Shown: piece after piece, positions 24,800 through 32,533 of the stretch | Numbering within the stretch: the first letter of the stretch is position 1 | How the letters are laid out: every line of letters starts with the position of its first letter | Assembly: GCA_034927345.1 (NCBI GenBank) | Contig: JAYFQE010000001.1 | Location: forward strand, 1 to 64,000 | DNA: 64,000 nt | Direction of reading: 5' to 3' | Origin: JAYFQE01 sp034927345 | GTDB taxonomy: Bacteria > Bacillota > Clostridia > Saccharofermentanales > UBA5734 | The notes under the pieces: generated by a model | The model's input: the letters and a program-made list of their open reading frames with translations, nothing else | Told to the model about the DNA's origin: nothing | Database searches by the model: none | Position numbers and translations under genes: made by a program

Positions 24800-25702
24800 C
24801 AGACTTGTTTTTTTAGCCGGCCATTCCACGATCAAGATGGAGGCGAAGATCAATAATCCTCCGACCACCAGGCGTGGAGTCAGCGGCTCAAAACCGAACA
24901 GCAGAGAAAAAAGACTGCCCCAAAGCGCTTCAGCTGCCAGAACGATAGCGGCTTTTGAAGAAGTGGTGTATTTTTGCGCAGAGGTCTGGATGAAATAAGC
25001 CAGCCCGGAACTAAACAGAGCCAGATAAAGGACAGCGGCCGCTCCTGCCTTCCAATCGCCGGCCGCCGCTCCCTGTACAAGCCGGAATCCGCCGTCGAAC
25101 GGCAATATAATAAGCGAGCAGACCGTGGTGACCGCCATTTGCAAGAACAGAAGGATTTGGGTGTCGATTTTCCGGACTGCCCATTCGAGAACCAGAAAAT
25201 GCGCGGCAAAGCAGAGCGCGCAGATCAGGGTCAAACCGTCGCCGACAGTCAGCAGGGCGCCGCTGGAACCGTCAAACGACAGGATGCCGATACCGAGCAA
25301 GCTGCAGCAGGCGCCGCCGAAAATCTTCAGGCCCGGTTTACGGCGCGTTATCAGCCAGCCCAGAAATGGAACAATCACCACGTAGGTTGCGGTTATAAAA
25401 GCGTTGCGGGCCGGCGAAGTCTGGCGCAGTCCAATCGTCTGAGTCATGAAACCGAAAAAAAGCAGCAGCCCGGCCGGCAGTCCGGCTGCCAGATCCCGTT
25501 TGGTTATCCGTCGTATATGGCGATAAAAGACAAGACCGAAAAAAACGGCCGCCAGGGCAAAACGATAGAAGAGGATTTGCGCCGTGGTAAATCCGGCATC
25601 AAGCGCAATCCGGGTTACAATAAAACCGGAACCCCAGATGGCTGCCGCGATAGTCATGGCCAGAATGGCCCATTGTTCTGATTTATTCTTGAAACTGTTC
25701 AT
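24647..25702 (-). CDS. EamA/DMT-family transporter
   Basis: The 351-residue protein has ten hydrophobic helices in two EamA repeats (about 12-145 and 155-300), with the AAIWGSGFIVTR motif in the first. The family exports metabolites or drugs; the substrate is unknown. A hydrophilic tail of about 50 residues after the last helix, rich in Ala/Pro/Glu, is unusual. It lies entirely within the overlap with the converging carboxypeptidase gene. A TTG-initiated longer frame exists, but ATG 25702 behind AAGGAAAGG is preferred. Confidence 0.88.
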   Translation of the reverse strand: MNSFKNKSEQWAILAMTIAAAIWGSGFIVTRIALDAGFTTAQILFYRFALAAVFFGLVFYRHIRRITKRDLAAGLPAGLLLFFGFMTQTIGLRQTSPARNAFITATYVVIVPFLGWLITRRKPGLKIFGGACCSLLGIGILSFDGSSGALLTVGDGLTLICALCFAAHFLVLEWAVRKIDTQILLFLQMAVTTVCSLIILPFDGGFRLVQGAAAGDWKAGAAAVLYLALFSSGLAYFIQTSAQKYTTSSKAAIVLAAEALWGSLFSLLFGFEPLTPRLVVGGLLIFASILIVEWPAKKTSLSGSVDPTGLDRERADNAAAAAQLQFTPAPAEPACQTEQKAEDSGSPEIIR

Positions 25703-25791
25703 CAAATCGCTTAACCTTTCCTTAGTAAGCCGGCAAACCGGCTCCAAACAGCATAACGCGAGCCAGACGGCAGGTCAAGGAGACAAAGGGC

Positions 25792-26331
25792 ATGGATAAG
25801 GAAGCAAACGGAACACAGCGGGTCAGCCATCCCTTTGCGCCGGTTTACGACACCCGAAGCCGGGTTTTGATTCTGGGATCCATGCCCTCGGTTTTGTCCC
25901 GGCGCAGCGGATTTTATTACGGACATCCGCAGAATCGCTTCTGGCAGGTTCTGGCAGATCTTTACCAAACCGACCTGCCCCGGAGCCGGCCGGAAAAAGA
26001 AGGCCTGCTGCTCGATCATCATCTGGCGCTCTGGGATGTCCTTGAAAGCTGTGAAATTCAGGGTTCGGCGGACAGCAGCATCCGCTTGCCCCGCGTCAAT
26101 GATTTATCGCCGATTTTATCCGCCGGTCCGATTCAGGCCATCATCGCTAACGGCCAGACAGCGGCAAAACTCTATGCCAAATATATTCAGCCGGCCACAG
26201 GACGTCCGTGCCTGATTCTGCCGTCGACCAGCCCGGCAAACGGCCATTTCAGCTTAGCGGATTTATGCGCCGCCTGGCGTATCCTTCTGCCGCTGACACA
26301 AATCACAAGTATCGATCAGGCAACAATCTGA
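25792..26331 (+). CDS. DNA-deoxyinosine glycosylase (HDG, UDG superfamily)
   Basis: The 179-residue protein resembles the hypoxanthine-DNA glycosylase group of the uracil-DNA glycosylase superfamily. It removes deaminated adenine from DNA. Landmarks are LILGSMPSVLSRRSGFYYGHPQNRFW (motif 1 and base pocket, about 26-51), LALWDVLESC, and the C-terminal LPSTSPAN loop (about 143-150), which replaces the HPSP-type loop of UDG. AAGGAGA and AAAGGG lie before the ATG. It stands alone, between a divergent transporter gene and galT. Confidence 0.85.
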   Translation: MDKEANGTQRVSHPFAPVYDTRSRVLILGSMPSVLSRRSGFYYGHPQNRFWQVLADLYQTDLPRSRPEKEGLLLDHHLALWDVLESCEIQGSADSSIRLPRVNDLSPILSAGPIQAIIANGQTAAKLYAKYIQPATGRPCLILPSTSPANGHFSLADLCAAWRILLPLTQITSIDQATI

Positions 26332-26426
26332 CCGGTATTGCCAACAAACGCCCCTGATTTGACGGCCAACAGGTATGGTATTTTGGAGAATAAGTAAACG
26401 TGTTCGGATCGGAGGCCCTGGCCATT

Positions 26427-27983
26427 ATGAATGAAAAACAGGTGATAAATCCCCGGTATTGGCTCATCGGGCTGATTGATCAGGCTGTCGATGCCGGATT
26501 GATCACCCGGGACGACCGCTTTTATGCGGCAAATCAACTGAGCGACCGGCTGCAGCTGGAAGGCGATCCCTGGAGCCGGGCTGCCGCTTCAGGCCGGCCG
26601 GCTGTTGATCCGTCAATAGCTTCAGAGCGGCCGCTGTCGATTCCTGAATTACTGGATAACCTGACGGATGACGCTGTCGCCCGGGGTGTCCTGGAAGATT
26701 TATACGATTTGCGCGATCGCCTGCAAGCCGATCTGATGAATGTTTTTCTTGATAAACCGTCGACCGTTAATCGGCAATTCTGGACGCTGTACCAAGAAAG
26801 TCCCCGCCAGGCAACCGATTGGTTTTATCATATGAGCCAGGCCGGTAATTATATCCAGACTCGCCAGATTGCAAAAAACATTGTCTACCAGGCCAAAACC
26901 GAATATGGCGACCTCGATATTACCATCAATCTGTCTAAACCGGAAAAAAATCCCCGCGACATCGCGGCTGCCCGCAATAAGCCGAATTCCGGTTATCCGG
27001 CGTGCCAGCTTTGCGTTGAAAACGAAGGATATGCCGGCAGAATCGGTCATCCGGCCCGCGCCAATCATCGGATGATCCGCCTGGACCTGGCCGGCGAACC
27101 CTGGTATTTCCAATATTCACCTTATTCATATTATCCCGAGCATTGCATCATCCTGTCGGAATATCACCGGGATATGGTGATCAACGCATTAACTTTTACG
27201 CGTCTGCTGGCTTTTGTCACCCGGTTTCCGCATTACTTCGCCGGGTCCAACGCCGATCTGCCGATAGTCGGAGGCTCTATCCTGACGCATGATCATTATC
27301 AAGGCGGTTGTTACGAATTGCCGATGGCCCGGGCGAAAACCGCTTTCGTTTTTAGTCTGCCTTTATTCGGCACCGTAAAATGCTCCGTGCTGCATTGGCC
27401 GATGTCGGTGATCCGTCTGCAATGCCGGCAGCCGGAACCCTTGGTCGGCGCGGCCGATATGATCTTGAAAACCTGGCGGGCTTACAGCGATCAGGAATGC
27501 GATATCCTAGCCTTCAGCGGCGATACCCCGCATAATACGATTACGCCGATTGCCCGCCGGCGCCATGAAGATTATGAACTCGACCTGGTTTTGCGCAACA
27601 ATCGGCAAAGCGCGGAACACCCCCTCGGTATTTTTCATCCGCATGCGGATGTCCATCATATTAAAAAGGAAAACATCGGTTTGATCGAAGTCATGGGACT
27701 GGCTGTGCTCCCCGCGCGGCTGCGCGGCGAATTGGCCGCCGTCGAGGATGACCTTTGCGGCCGGCCGGCAGATATCGCCGCTTATCATCAAGCCTGGGCT
27801 GAAGAACTGAAAAACCGCCATCCGCAAATCATGACGCCTGAAGAAGCCGCGCAGGCGGTGCGCCGGGGCGTGGCGGAGAAATTCGAACGCGTTCTGGCCG
27901 ACGCCGGCCTTTACAAGCATAATGAAACCGGCCGGGCCGGGTGGCTCCGCTTTGTGGCACATCTGCAAAAACAAAGCGATTAA
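26427..27983 (+). CDS. galT: UDP-glucose--hexose-1-phosphate uridylyltransferase (GalT class 2)
   Basis: This Leloir-pathway enzyme swaps UMP between UDP-glucose and galactose-1-phosphate. At 518 residues it is the long Firmicutes type rather than the 350-residue HPH type. It shows FQYSPYSYYPEHCIILS, the histidine motif SILTHDHYQGG (His pair) and AFSGDTPHNTITPIARRR. The frame is open from a GTG at 26400. ATG 26427 fits the family N-terminus, with GGAGG about 12 bases upstream. The stop codon abuts the stop of pflA with no base between them. No galK or galE is in the window. Confidence 0.93.
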   Translation: MNEKQVINPRYWLIGLIDQAVDAGLITRDDRFYAANQLSDRLQLEGDPWSRAAASGRPAVDPSIASERPLSIPELLDNLTDDAVARGVLEDLYDLRDRLQADLMNVFLDKPSTVNRQFWTLYQESPRQATDWFYHMSQAGNYIQTRQIAKNIVYQAKTEYGDLDITINLSKPEKNPRDIAAARNKPNSGYPACQLCVENEGYAGRIGHPARANHRMIRLDLAGEPWYFQYSPYSYYPEHCIILSEYHRDMVINALTFTRLLAFVTRFPHYFAGSNADLPIVGGSILTHDHYQGGCYELPMARAKTAFVFSLPLFGTVKCSVLHWPMSVIRLQCRQPEPLVGAADMILKTWRAYSDQECDILAFSGDTPHNTITPIARRRHEDYELDLVLRNNRQSAEHPLGIFHPHADVHHIKKENIGLIEVMGLAVLPARLRGELAAVEDDLCGRPADIAAYHQAWAEELKNRHPQIMTPEEAAQAVRRGVAEKFERVLADAGLYKHNETGRAGWLRFVAHLQKQSD

Positions 27984-28724
27984 TCAGCGCCTGTCGGCAT
28001 AATCCTGCAGAACCCGGAGCTGCTGCGGATCCATAGCCGGCGTGCTGTCGAGGGAATACGGCCGGCCGAGCTGCCGCCATTTTTCAACGCCCAGACGATG
28101 GTAGCCAAGCAATTCGATGGATTCTAAATTCAAATCCGGCCAGAATTTCAGATAGGCCGCGAGGTCCTGAATGTCGGTCGGCCGGTCATTGAAACCGGGC
28201 AGGATAACCTGACGGATGCGAACCAGACAGCCGCTTTGTTCGCATAAGGAGATAAAACGGCGAAGCGGCCGGTCGGATTGGCCGGTCAGCCGGCGGAAGC
28301 GGTCTTCAGTCAAGGCCTTGACATCCAGGAGAACCAGGTCGGTTGCCCGGAGCAGGTCGAGAACGTCTGGATCCGGCCAGAAATCAGCCAGCCAGCCGCT
28401 GGTATCGAGCACGGTCGATATTTTTTCCTGCTGTAAAGCCTGGAATAGTTCGCAGACAAAGGGTAACTGCGCCAGCGGCTCTCCGCCGGAAACCGTAACT
28501 CCGCCGCCGCCTGTAAAAAAGGGCCGGTACCGCCTGGCGAAACGGACCAGATCCGCCGCGGACCGGGGAGAACCGCCCGCAGGATCCCAAGTTTCCGGAT
28601 TGTGGCAATATCGGCAGCGCAGCGGGCAACCCTGCAGAAAAATGACCAGTCGGATACCTGGGCCGTCGAGGGCTCCAAGGGTCTCCAGGCCATGGATCCG
28701 GCCGGTATCGTTACAGCTGGCCAT
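27984..28724 (-). CDS. pflA: Pyruvate formate-lyase activating enzyme (radical SAM)
   Basis: This radical-SAM enzyme installs the glycyl radical on PflB. The 246-residue protein has the cluster motif CPLRCRYC (Cys33, Cys37, Cys40), followed by GGGVTVSGGEPLAQ, which binds SAM, and LDVKALTEDRF. The order matches PflA of fermenting Firmicutes. The start lies inside pflB (14-base overlap), so the two are translationally linked. It is therefore also under the ZTP riboswitch. Confidence 0.95.
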   Translation of the reverse strand: MASCNDTGRIHGLETLGALDGPGIRLVIFLQGCPLRCRYCHNPETWDPAGGSPRSAADLVRFARRYRPFFTGGGGVTVSGGEPLAQLPFVCELFQALQQEKISTVLDTSGWLADFWPDPDVLDLLRATDLVLLDVKALTEDRFRRLTGQSDRPLRRFISLCEQSGCLVRIRQVILPGFNDRPTDIQDLAAYLKFWPDLNLESIELLGYHRLGVEKWRQLGRPYSLDSTPAMDPQQLRVLQDYADRR

Positions 28725-30975
28725 GAAACGTGCGCATCAGGATTTCATCCTGTTGTTCGCGGCTGAGGCTGTTGAAGAGAACGGCATAGCCGGATACGCG
28801 GATCGTCAGATTAGGGTACTGCTCCGGGTGGCGCCGGGCGTCTTCCAGCTGCCGGCGGTCCAGAACGTTGACGTTCAGATGATGGGCGCCCTGACTGAAG
28901 TAGCCGGTTAAAATCGTGATCAGGTTGAGGACGCGCGTCTCCGGCAGGCGGCCCAGTACGCCGGGCGTCAGCGTCGTCGTACAGGAGATGCCGTCCCGGC
29001 AGATATCAAAGGGCAGTTTGGCAACGGAATTAAGCGCGGCCAGAGCGCCGGAACGTTCGCGCCCATGCATCGGATTGGCGCCGGGGGCAAACGGCGCGCC
29101 CCGCTTCCGGCCATCCGGCGTCGAACCGGTTTTACGGCCATAGACAACGTTGGACGTAATCGTCAGAATGGATAAAGTATGCTTGGCGCCCCGGTAGCAG
29201 GGCGTCTGGCACAATTCGTGATAAAAAGACTCACAGACCTGCACGGCCAGGCTGTCCGCCCGGTCGTCATCGTTGCCGAAGCAAGGAAAGTCGCCTTTGA
29301 TTTGAAAATCGGCGATCAAACCCTGCTCATTCATAACCGGTACGACCTGCGCATAACGGATCGCGCTAAATGAGTCGGTTATTACAGATAAGCCGGCCAG
29401 GCCGAAGGACATCATGCGGCGTACGGCTGTATCATGCAAGGCCATCTGAATTTTTTCATAAGCATATTTATCGTGCATGGTATGGATGACGTTCATGGTC
29501 TGGACATAGAGACGGCACAGCCAGGCTTGATAAAAATTGAATCGCCGCAGGACATCCTCATAATCGAGCGGCTTTGCGCCGACCGGTTCGCCGGCCGGCC
29601 CGATCTGTTCGCCGCTGATTTCATCCCGGCCGCCGTTCAATGCCAGTAGCAGCAGCTTGGGCAGGTTGCAGCGCGCGCCGAAGAATTGCATATCGCGGCC
29701 GATCCGGCCGGCAGATACGCAACAGGATATGGCGTAATCATCACCGAAACGCGGCTGCATTAAATCGTCGTTTTCATATTGCAGCGCATTGGTTTCCAGA
29801 GTCAGACGGGCGCAATACCTTTGAAAAGAAACCGGCAGGCGGTCCGACCAGAGGACGGTCAGATTGGGCTCGGGCGCCGGTCCCAGATTTTCCAGCGTAT
29901 GCAGGAAACGGAACGTTGACCGGGTGACCAAAGTCCTGCCATCTTCGCCCATGCCGCCTAAAGATTCGGTGATCCAAAGCGGATCGCCGGCAAACAGCTC
30001 GTTATAATCCTGGGTTCGCAATTGCCTGGCCATCCTGAGCTTCAGGACAAAATCGTCGATCAGCTCCTGAACGCCCGGTTCCGACAGACGGCCGGCCTGT
30101 ATATCGCGTTCACAGTAAATATCCAGAAACGTGCTGACCCTGCCCAGAGACATGGCCGCTCCGTTTTGTTCTTTGATGGCCGCCAGATAAGCAAAATACA
30201 GCCATTGAATGGCTTCGCGCGCCGTGCGGGCCGGCTTTGACAGATCATAGCCGTATAAAGCGGCCATTTGCTTTAATTTATCCAGAAAGTCGATTTGCCG
30301 GAAGAGTTCTTCCGCCAGCCGGATGTTTTCCTCATTCTGCTCCTGACGGCCCAGATCGAATTGATCTTGTTCTTTTTGCCGGATCAGGCGGTCGACGCCA
30401 TACAAGGCGACGCGGCGATAATCGCCGATCAAGCGGCCGCGGCCATAGGCGTCGGGCAGCCCGCTGATCAGGCCGCTGTGCCGGACTGCCCGCATCTCCG
30501 GCGAATAAACACGAAAAACTCCGTCGTTATGGGTCGTCCGGTAGCGAAATTGTTCGCGGACTTTTTCCGATAAGGTATAGCCATATTCCTGACAGGCTTT
30601 TTCTGCCATCCGAATGCCGCCGAACGGATTGACACTGCGTTTAAGCGGCGATCCGGTCTGTAAGCCGACAATAAGCTCCCTTGAGCGGTCCAGATAACCG
30701 GCCGGATAATTCAACAGGGAAGATACCGTACTGGTATCGATATCAAGAACGCCGCCTTTGGCTTGCTCTTCAGCTTTGAGATGCTCAAACTGCCGGTTCA
30801 GATCCTTTGTTCGTTGGGTCGCCGGCATGAGAAAGGACTCATCGCCGGTATAAGGCCGGTAATTAGCCTGAATAAATGAACGCACGTGAATCGATTCCTG
30901 CCAGGCTCCCGGGCAAAAACCGGCCCAGGCGGATTCATGATCCGGATTATCAACTTTTGTTTGACTGGATTGCAT
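28711..30975 (-). CDS. pflB: Formate C-acetyltransferase (pyruvate formate-lyase)
   Basis: PflB converts pyruvate and CoA to acetyl-CoA and formate in anaerobic cells. The 754-residue protein keeps the catalytic pair Cys418-Cys419 (ISCCVSAG), in the same numbered position as in E. coli. It also keeps the glycyl-radical site RVSGYAVLF with Gly729. Length and ends match true PflB rather than diol dehydratase or choline lyase relatives. AGGAGG lies eight bases before the ATG. The leader carries a ZTP riboswitch and a terminator, so synthesis should rise when ZTP signals a shortage of 10-formyl-tetrahydrofolate. Confidence 0.97.
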   Translation of the reverse strand: MQSSQTKVDNPDHESAWAGFCPGAWQESIHVRSFIQANYRPYTGDESFLMPATQRTKDLNRQFEHLKAEEQAKGGVLDIDTSTVSSLLNYPAGYLDRSRELIVGLQTGSPLKRSVNPFGGIRMAEKACQEYGYTLSEKVREQFRYRTTHNDGVFRVYSPEMRAVRHSGLISGLPDAYGRGRLIGDYRRVALYGVDRLIRQKEQDQFDLGRQEQNEENIRLAEELFRQIDFLDKLKQMAALYGYDLSKPARTAREAIQWLYFAYLAAIKEQNGAAMSLGRVSTFLDIYCERDIQAGRLSEPGVQELIDDFVLKLRMARQLRTQDYNELFAGDPLWITESLGGMGEDGRTLVTRSTFRFLHTLENLGPAPEPNLTVLWSDRLPVSFQRYCARLTLETNALQYENDDLMQPRFGDDYAISCCVSAGRIGRDMQFFGARCNLPKLLLLALNGGRDEISGEQIGPAGEPVGAKPLDYEDVLRRFNFYQAWLCRLYVQTMNVIHTMHDKYAYEKIQMALHDTAVRRMMSFGLAGLSVITDSFSAIRYAQVVPVMNEQGLIADFQIKGDFPCFGNDDDRADSLAVQVCESFYHELCQTPCYRGAKHTLSILTITSNVVYGRKTGSTPDGRKRGAPFAPGANPMHGRERSGALAALNSVAKLPFDICRDGISCTTTLTPGVLGRLPETRVLNLITILTGYFSQGAHHLNVNVLDRRQLEDARRHPEQYPNLTIRVSGYAVLFNSLSREQQDEILMRTFHGQL

Positions 30976-31011
30976 AGACTATCCCTCCTGATCGATTGAC
31001 CCGGGAGGAAA

Positions 31012-31042
31012 ATAAAAAACCCGGGCCAAAAAATATTGGCCC
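31012..31042 (-). terminator. Intrinsic terminator in the pflB leader (riboswitch expression platform)
   Basis: On the minus strand a GGGCCAA/TTGGCCC stem (31036-31042 with 31023-31029) has a six-base loop and is followed by a T-run (31014-31019). Its 5' arm overlaps the last conserved bases (CTGGGC) of the ZTP aptamer. Ligand binding and terminator folding should therefore exclude each other, the arrangement of a transcriptional ON switch. Confidence 0.88.
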
Positions 31043-31110
31043 AGGCGGTCGGCGCTTCATTTCTCCGGTTCCTTGTGGTTTCCCACTGATCCGCCAGTCC
31101 CGGAGTCTAT
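31038..31110 (-). ncRNA. ZTP riboswitch (pfl motif) controlling pflBA
   Basis: The minus-strand leader contains the conserved parts of the ZTP/ZMP aptamer in order: a GACTGGCG segment, a GTGG-GAAA-CCAC hairpin followed by AAGGAA, and the distal CGCCGACCGCCTGGGC core that forms the pseudoknot and ligand pocket. The class was first named for its frequent place before pfl genes. It senses ZTP/ZMP, which accumulate when formyl-folate is short. Confidence 0.95.
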
Positions 31111-31116
31111 AAAACC

Positions 31117-31144
31117 AGTATAGCGAAACGATGAATCTTGTCAA
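31117..31144 (-). promoter_or_regulatory. Promoter of the ZTP-pflBA transcript
   Basis: On the minus strand a perfect TTGACA (31139-31144) lies 16 bp from TATACT (31117-31122). Transcription would start just before the aptamer. Confidence 0.8.
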
Positions 31145-31155
31145 GAATTTTTGAC

Positions 31156-31197
31156 TTGCATAAGCTGTATGATACGATATAATACAAACAACTTGTA
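31156..31197 (+). promoter_or_regulatory. Promoter and candidate operator of the GntR-ABC operon
   Basis: TTGCAT (31156-31161) and TATAAT (31178-31183) are 16 bp apart. An inverted repeat, TACAA-N5-TTGTA (31183-31197), begins at the last base of the -10 box and runs into the start region. It is well placed for autorepression by the GntR/YtrA-type product of the first gene. The operator role is inferred from position. Confidence 0.6.
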
Positions 31198-31260
31198 CTT
31201 TTTTCAGCTGCTTCGTTACGCAGATGAGAACTGATCGGAAAAACAGGAAGAAGGGCTTAC

Positions 31261-31641
31261 ATGCTGAATCTTGATCTGCAAAGCCGCATCCCGATTTTTG
31301 AACAGATAAAAGCTGGAATTACTCGTTTGATTTATCTCGGCGTCCTGTCGGGTGACGAACAATTGCCGACAGTCCGGGCGCTGGCCGAAGAATTGGGCGT
31401 CAATCCCAATACGGTGCAAAAGGCGTATCAGCAACTGGAAACCGCCGGATTTATTTATCCGATTGTCGGCCGGGGCAGTTTTGTCCGCTGCAACATGGCC
31501 GCGCCCCATGATCAGCATGAACAGATTCAAGAGGATTTGCGCAGCCTGGTCCGCAGAGCCAAAGCAGCGGGATTTCCGGAAAGTCTCTTAACAATGGTTG
31601 TCCGTGAAACCTATCAGGAGCGAGGTGAACAACATGATTGA
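31261..31641 (+). CDS. GntR-family regulator, YtrA type
   Basis: The 126-residue protein has an N-terminal winged helix (about 10-76: IFEQIKAGITRLI, LPTVRALAEELGVNPNTVQKAYQQLE). The short C-terminal helical part is typical of the YtrA subfamily, which lacks a large ligand domain. YtrA regulators repress their own ABC-transporter operon and often respond to cell-wall antibiotics. The stop overlaps the ABC ATPase start. Confidence 0.93.
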   Translation: MLNLDLQSRIPIFEQIKAGITRLIYLGVLSGDEQLPTVRALAEELGVNPNTVQKAYQQLETAGFIYPIVGRGSFVRCNMAAPHDQHEQIQEDLRSLVRRAKAAGFPESLLTMVVRETYQERGEQHD

Positions 31642-32533
31642 AGCTATGCAGCTGACGAAAACCTTCGGCTCGATAACCGCGTTGAACCAATTGAACTGCA
31701 AAATACAGTCAGGATCCATATTCGGATTAGTCGGATCCAACGGCGCCGGGAAATCGACTTTTCTGCGTCTGCTGGCCGGCGTTTATAAACCGGATCAGGG
31801 TTGGCTGACCCTGGACCGTCAGCCGATATACGAGAATCCGGCAGTCAAGCAGCGGATCTTCTTTATCGCCGACCAGAGTTATTTTTTGCATCAGGCCGGC
31901 GTGCCGGAAATGGTTCGCTTCTATCAGCGCTTTTATCCGAAATTTTCCGTTGATATCTTTGAGCGTTTGAAAAAAATGTTTCCTGTCGATACGACCCGCA
32001 GCATTCATCAAATGTCAAAAGGCATGCAGCGGCAGGTGATCCTGATGATCGGGCTGGCCTGCCAACCGGATTATCTCTTGCTGGATGAAGCCTTCGACGG
32101 ACTGGATCCGGTGGTTCGCCAACTGTTGAAACGGTTGCTGGCTGATTCGGTGGCCGGAAAAAATCAAACCGTCATCATCGCTTCGCACAACCTGCGAGAG
32201 CTGGAAGATATTTGCGATCATGTCGGATTGCTGCATCAGGGCGGCATTGTTTTCGAACAGGAGCTGGATTCGCTGAAACTGGGTATCCACAAGATCCAGG
32301 CTGTTTTTCGGGAGCCAACAAGCAGCGAAAATCTACATGGCATGAATATTTTAAAATTTCAAATGAAAGGGTCTTTGGCGGAGATTGTCATCCGGGGTCA
32401 GCGTGACGAGATCATGGACCGGCTGCAAGCCCGCAATCCGATTTTCCTCGAAGCCCTGCCGCTGACGCTGGAAGAGGTTTTCATACAGGAACTGGAGGTA
32501 GCCGGTTATGACGTCAATACATTTATCAACTGA
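31634..32533 (+). CDS. ABC transporter ATP-binding protein
   Basis: The 299-residue ATPase carries Walker A GSNGAGKST, the D-loop/Walker B region LLLDEAFDGLD and an H-loop ASHN. The signature is MSKGMQRQ in place of LSGGQ, as often seen in the YtrB-like group. A C-terminal domain of about 80 residues follows. The open frame begins 12 codons earlier, but GAGGTG six bases before ATG 31634 fixes the start. It works with the permease encoded next, which it overlaps by 26 bases. Confidence 0.93.
   Translation: MIEAMQLTKTFGSITALNQLNCKIQSGSIFGLVGSNGAGKSTFLRLLAGVYKPDQGWLTLDRQPIYENPAVKQRIFFIADQSYFLHQAGVPEMVRFYQRFYPKFSVDIFERLKKMFPVDTTRSIHQMSKGMQRQVILMIGLACQPDYLLLDEAFDGLDPVVRQLLKRLLADSVAGKNQTVIIASHNLRELEDICDHVGLLHQGGIVFEQELDSLKLGIHKIQAVFREPTSSENLHGMNILKFQMKGSLAEIVIRGQRDEIMDRLQARNPIFLEALPLTLEEVFIQELEVAGYDVNTFIN

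Noticed and set aside
31013..31042. The hairpin before pflB read as a simple terminator of the upstream region
   Set aside because: There is no upstream gene on that strand to terminate. Its overlap with the ZTP aptamer makes it the expression platform.
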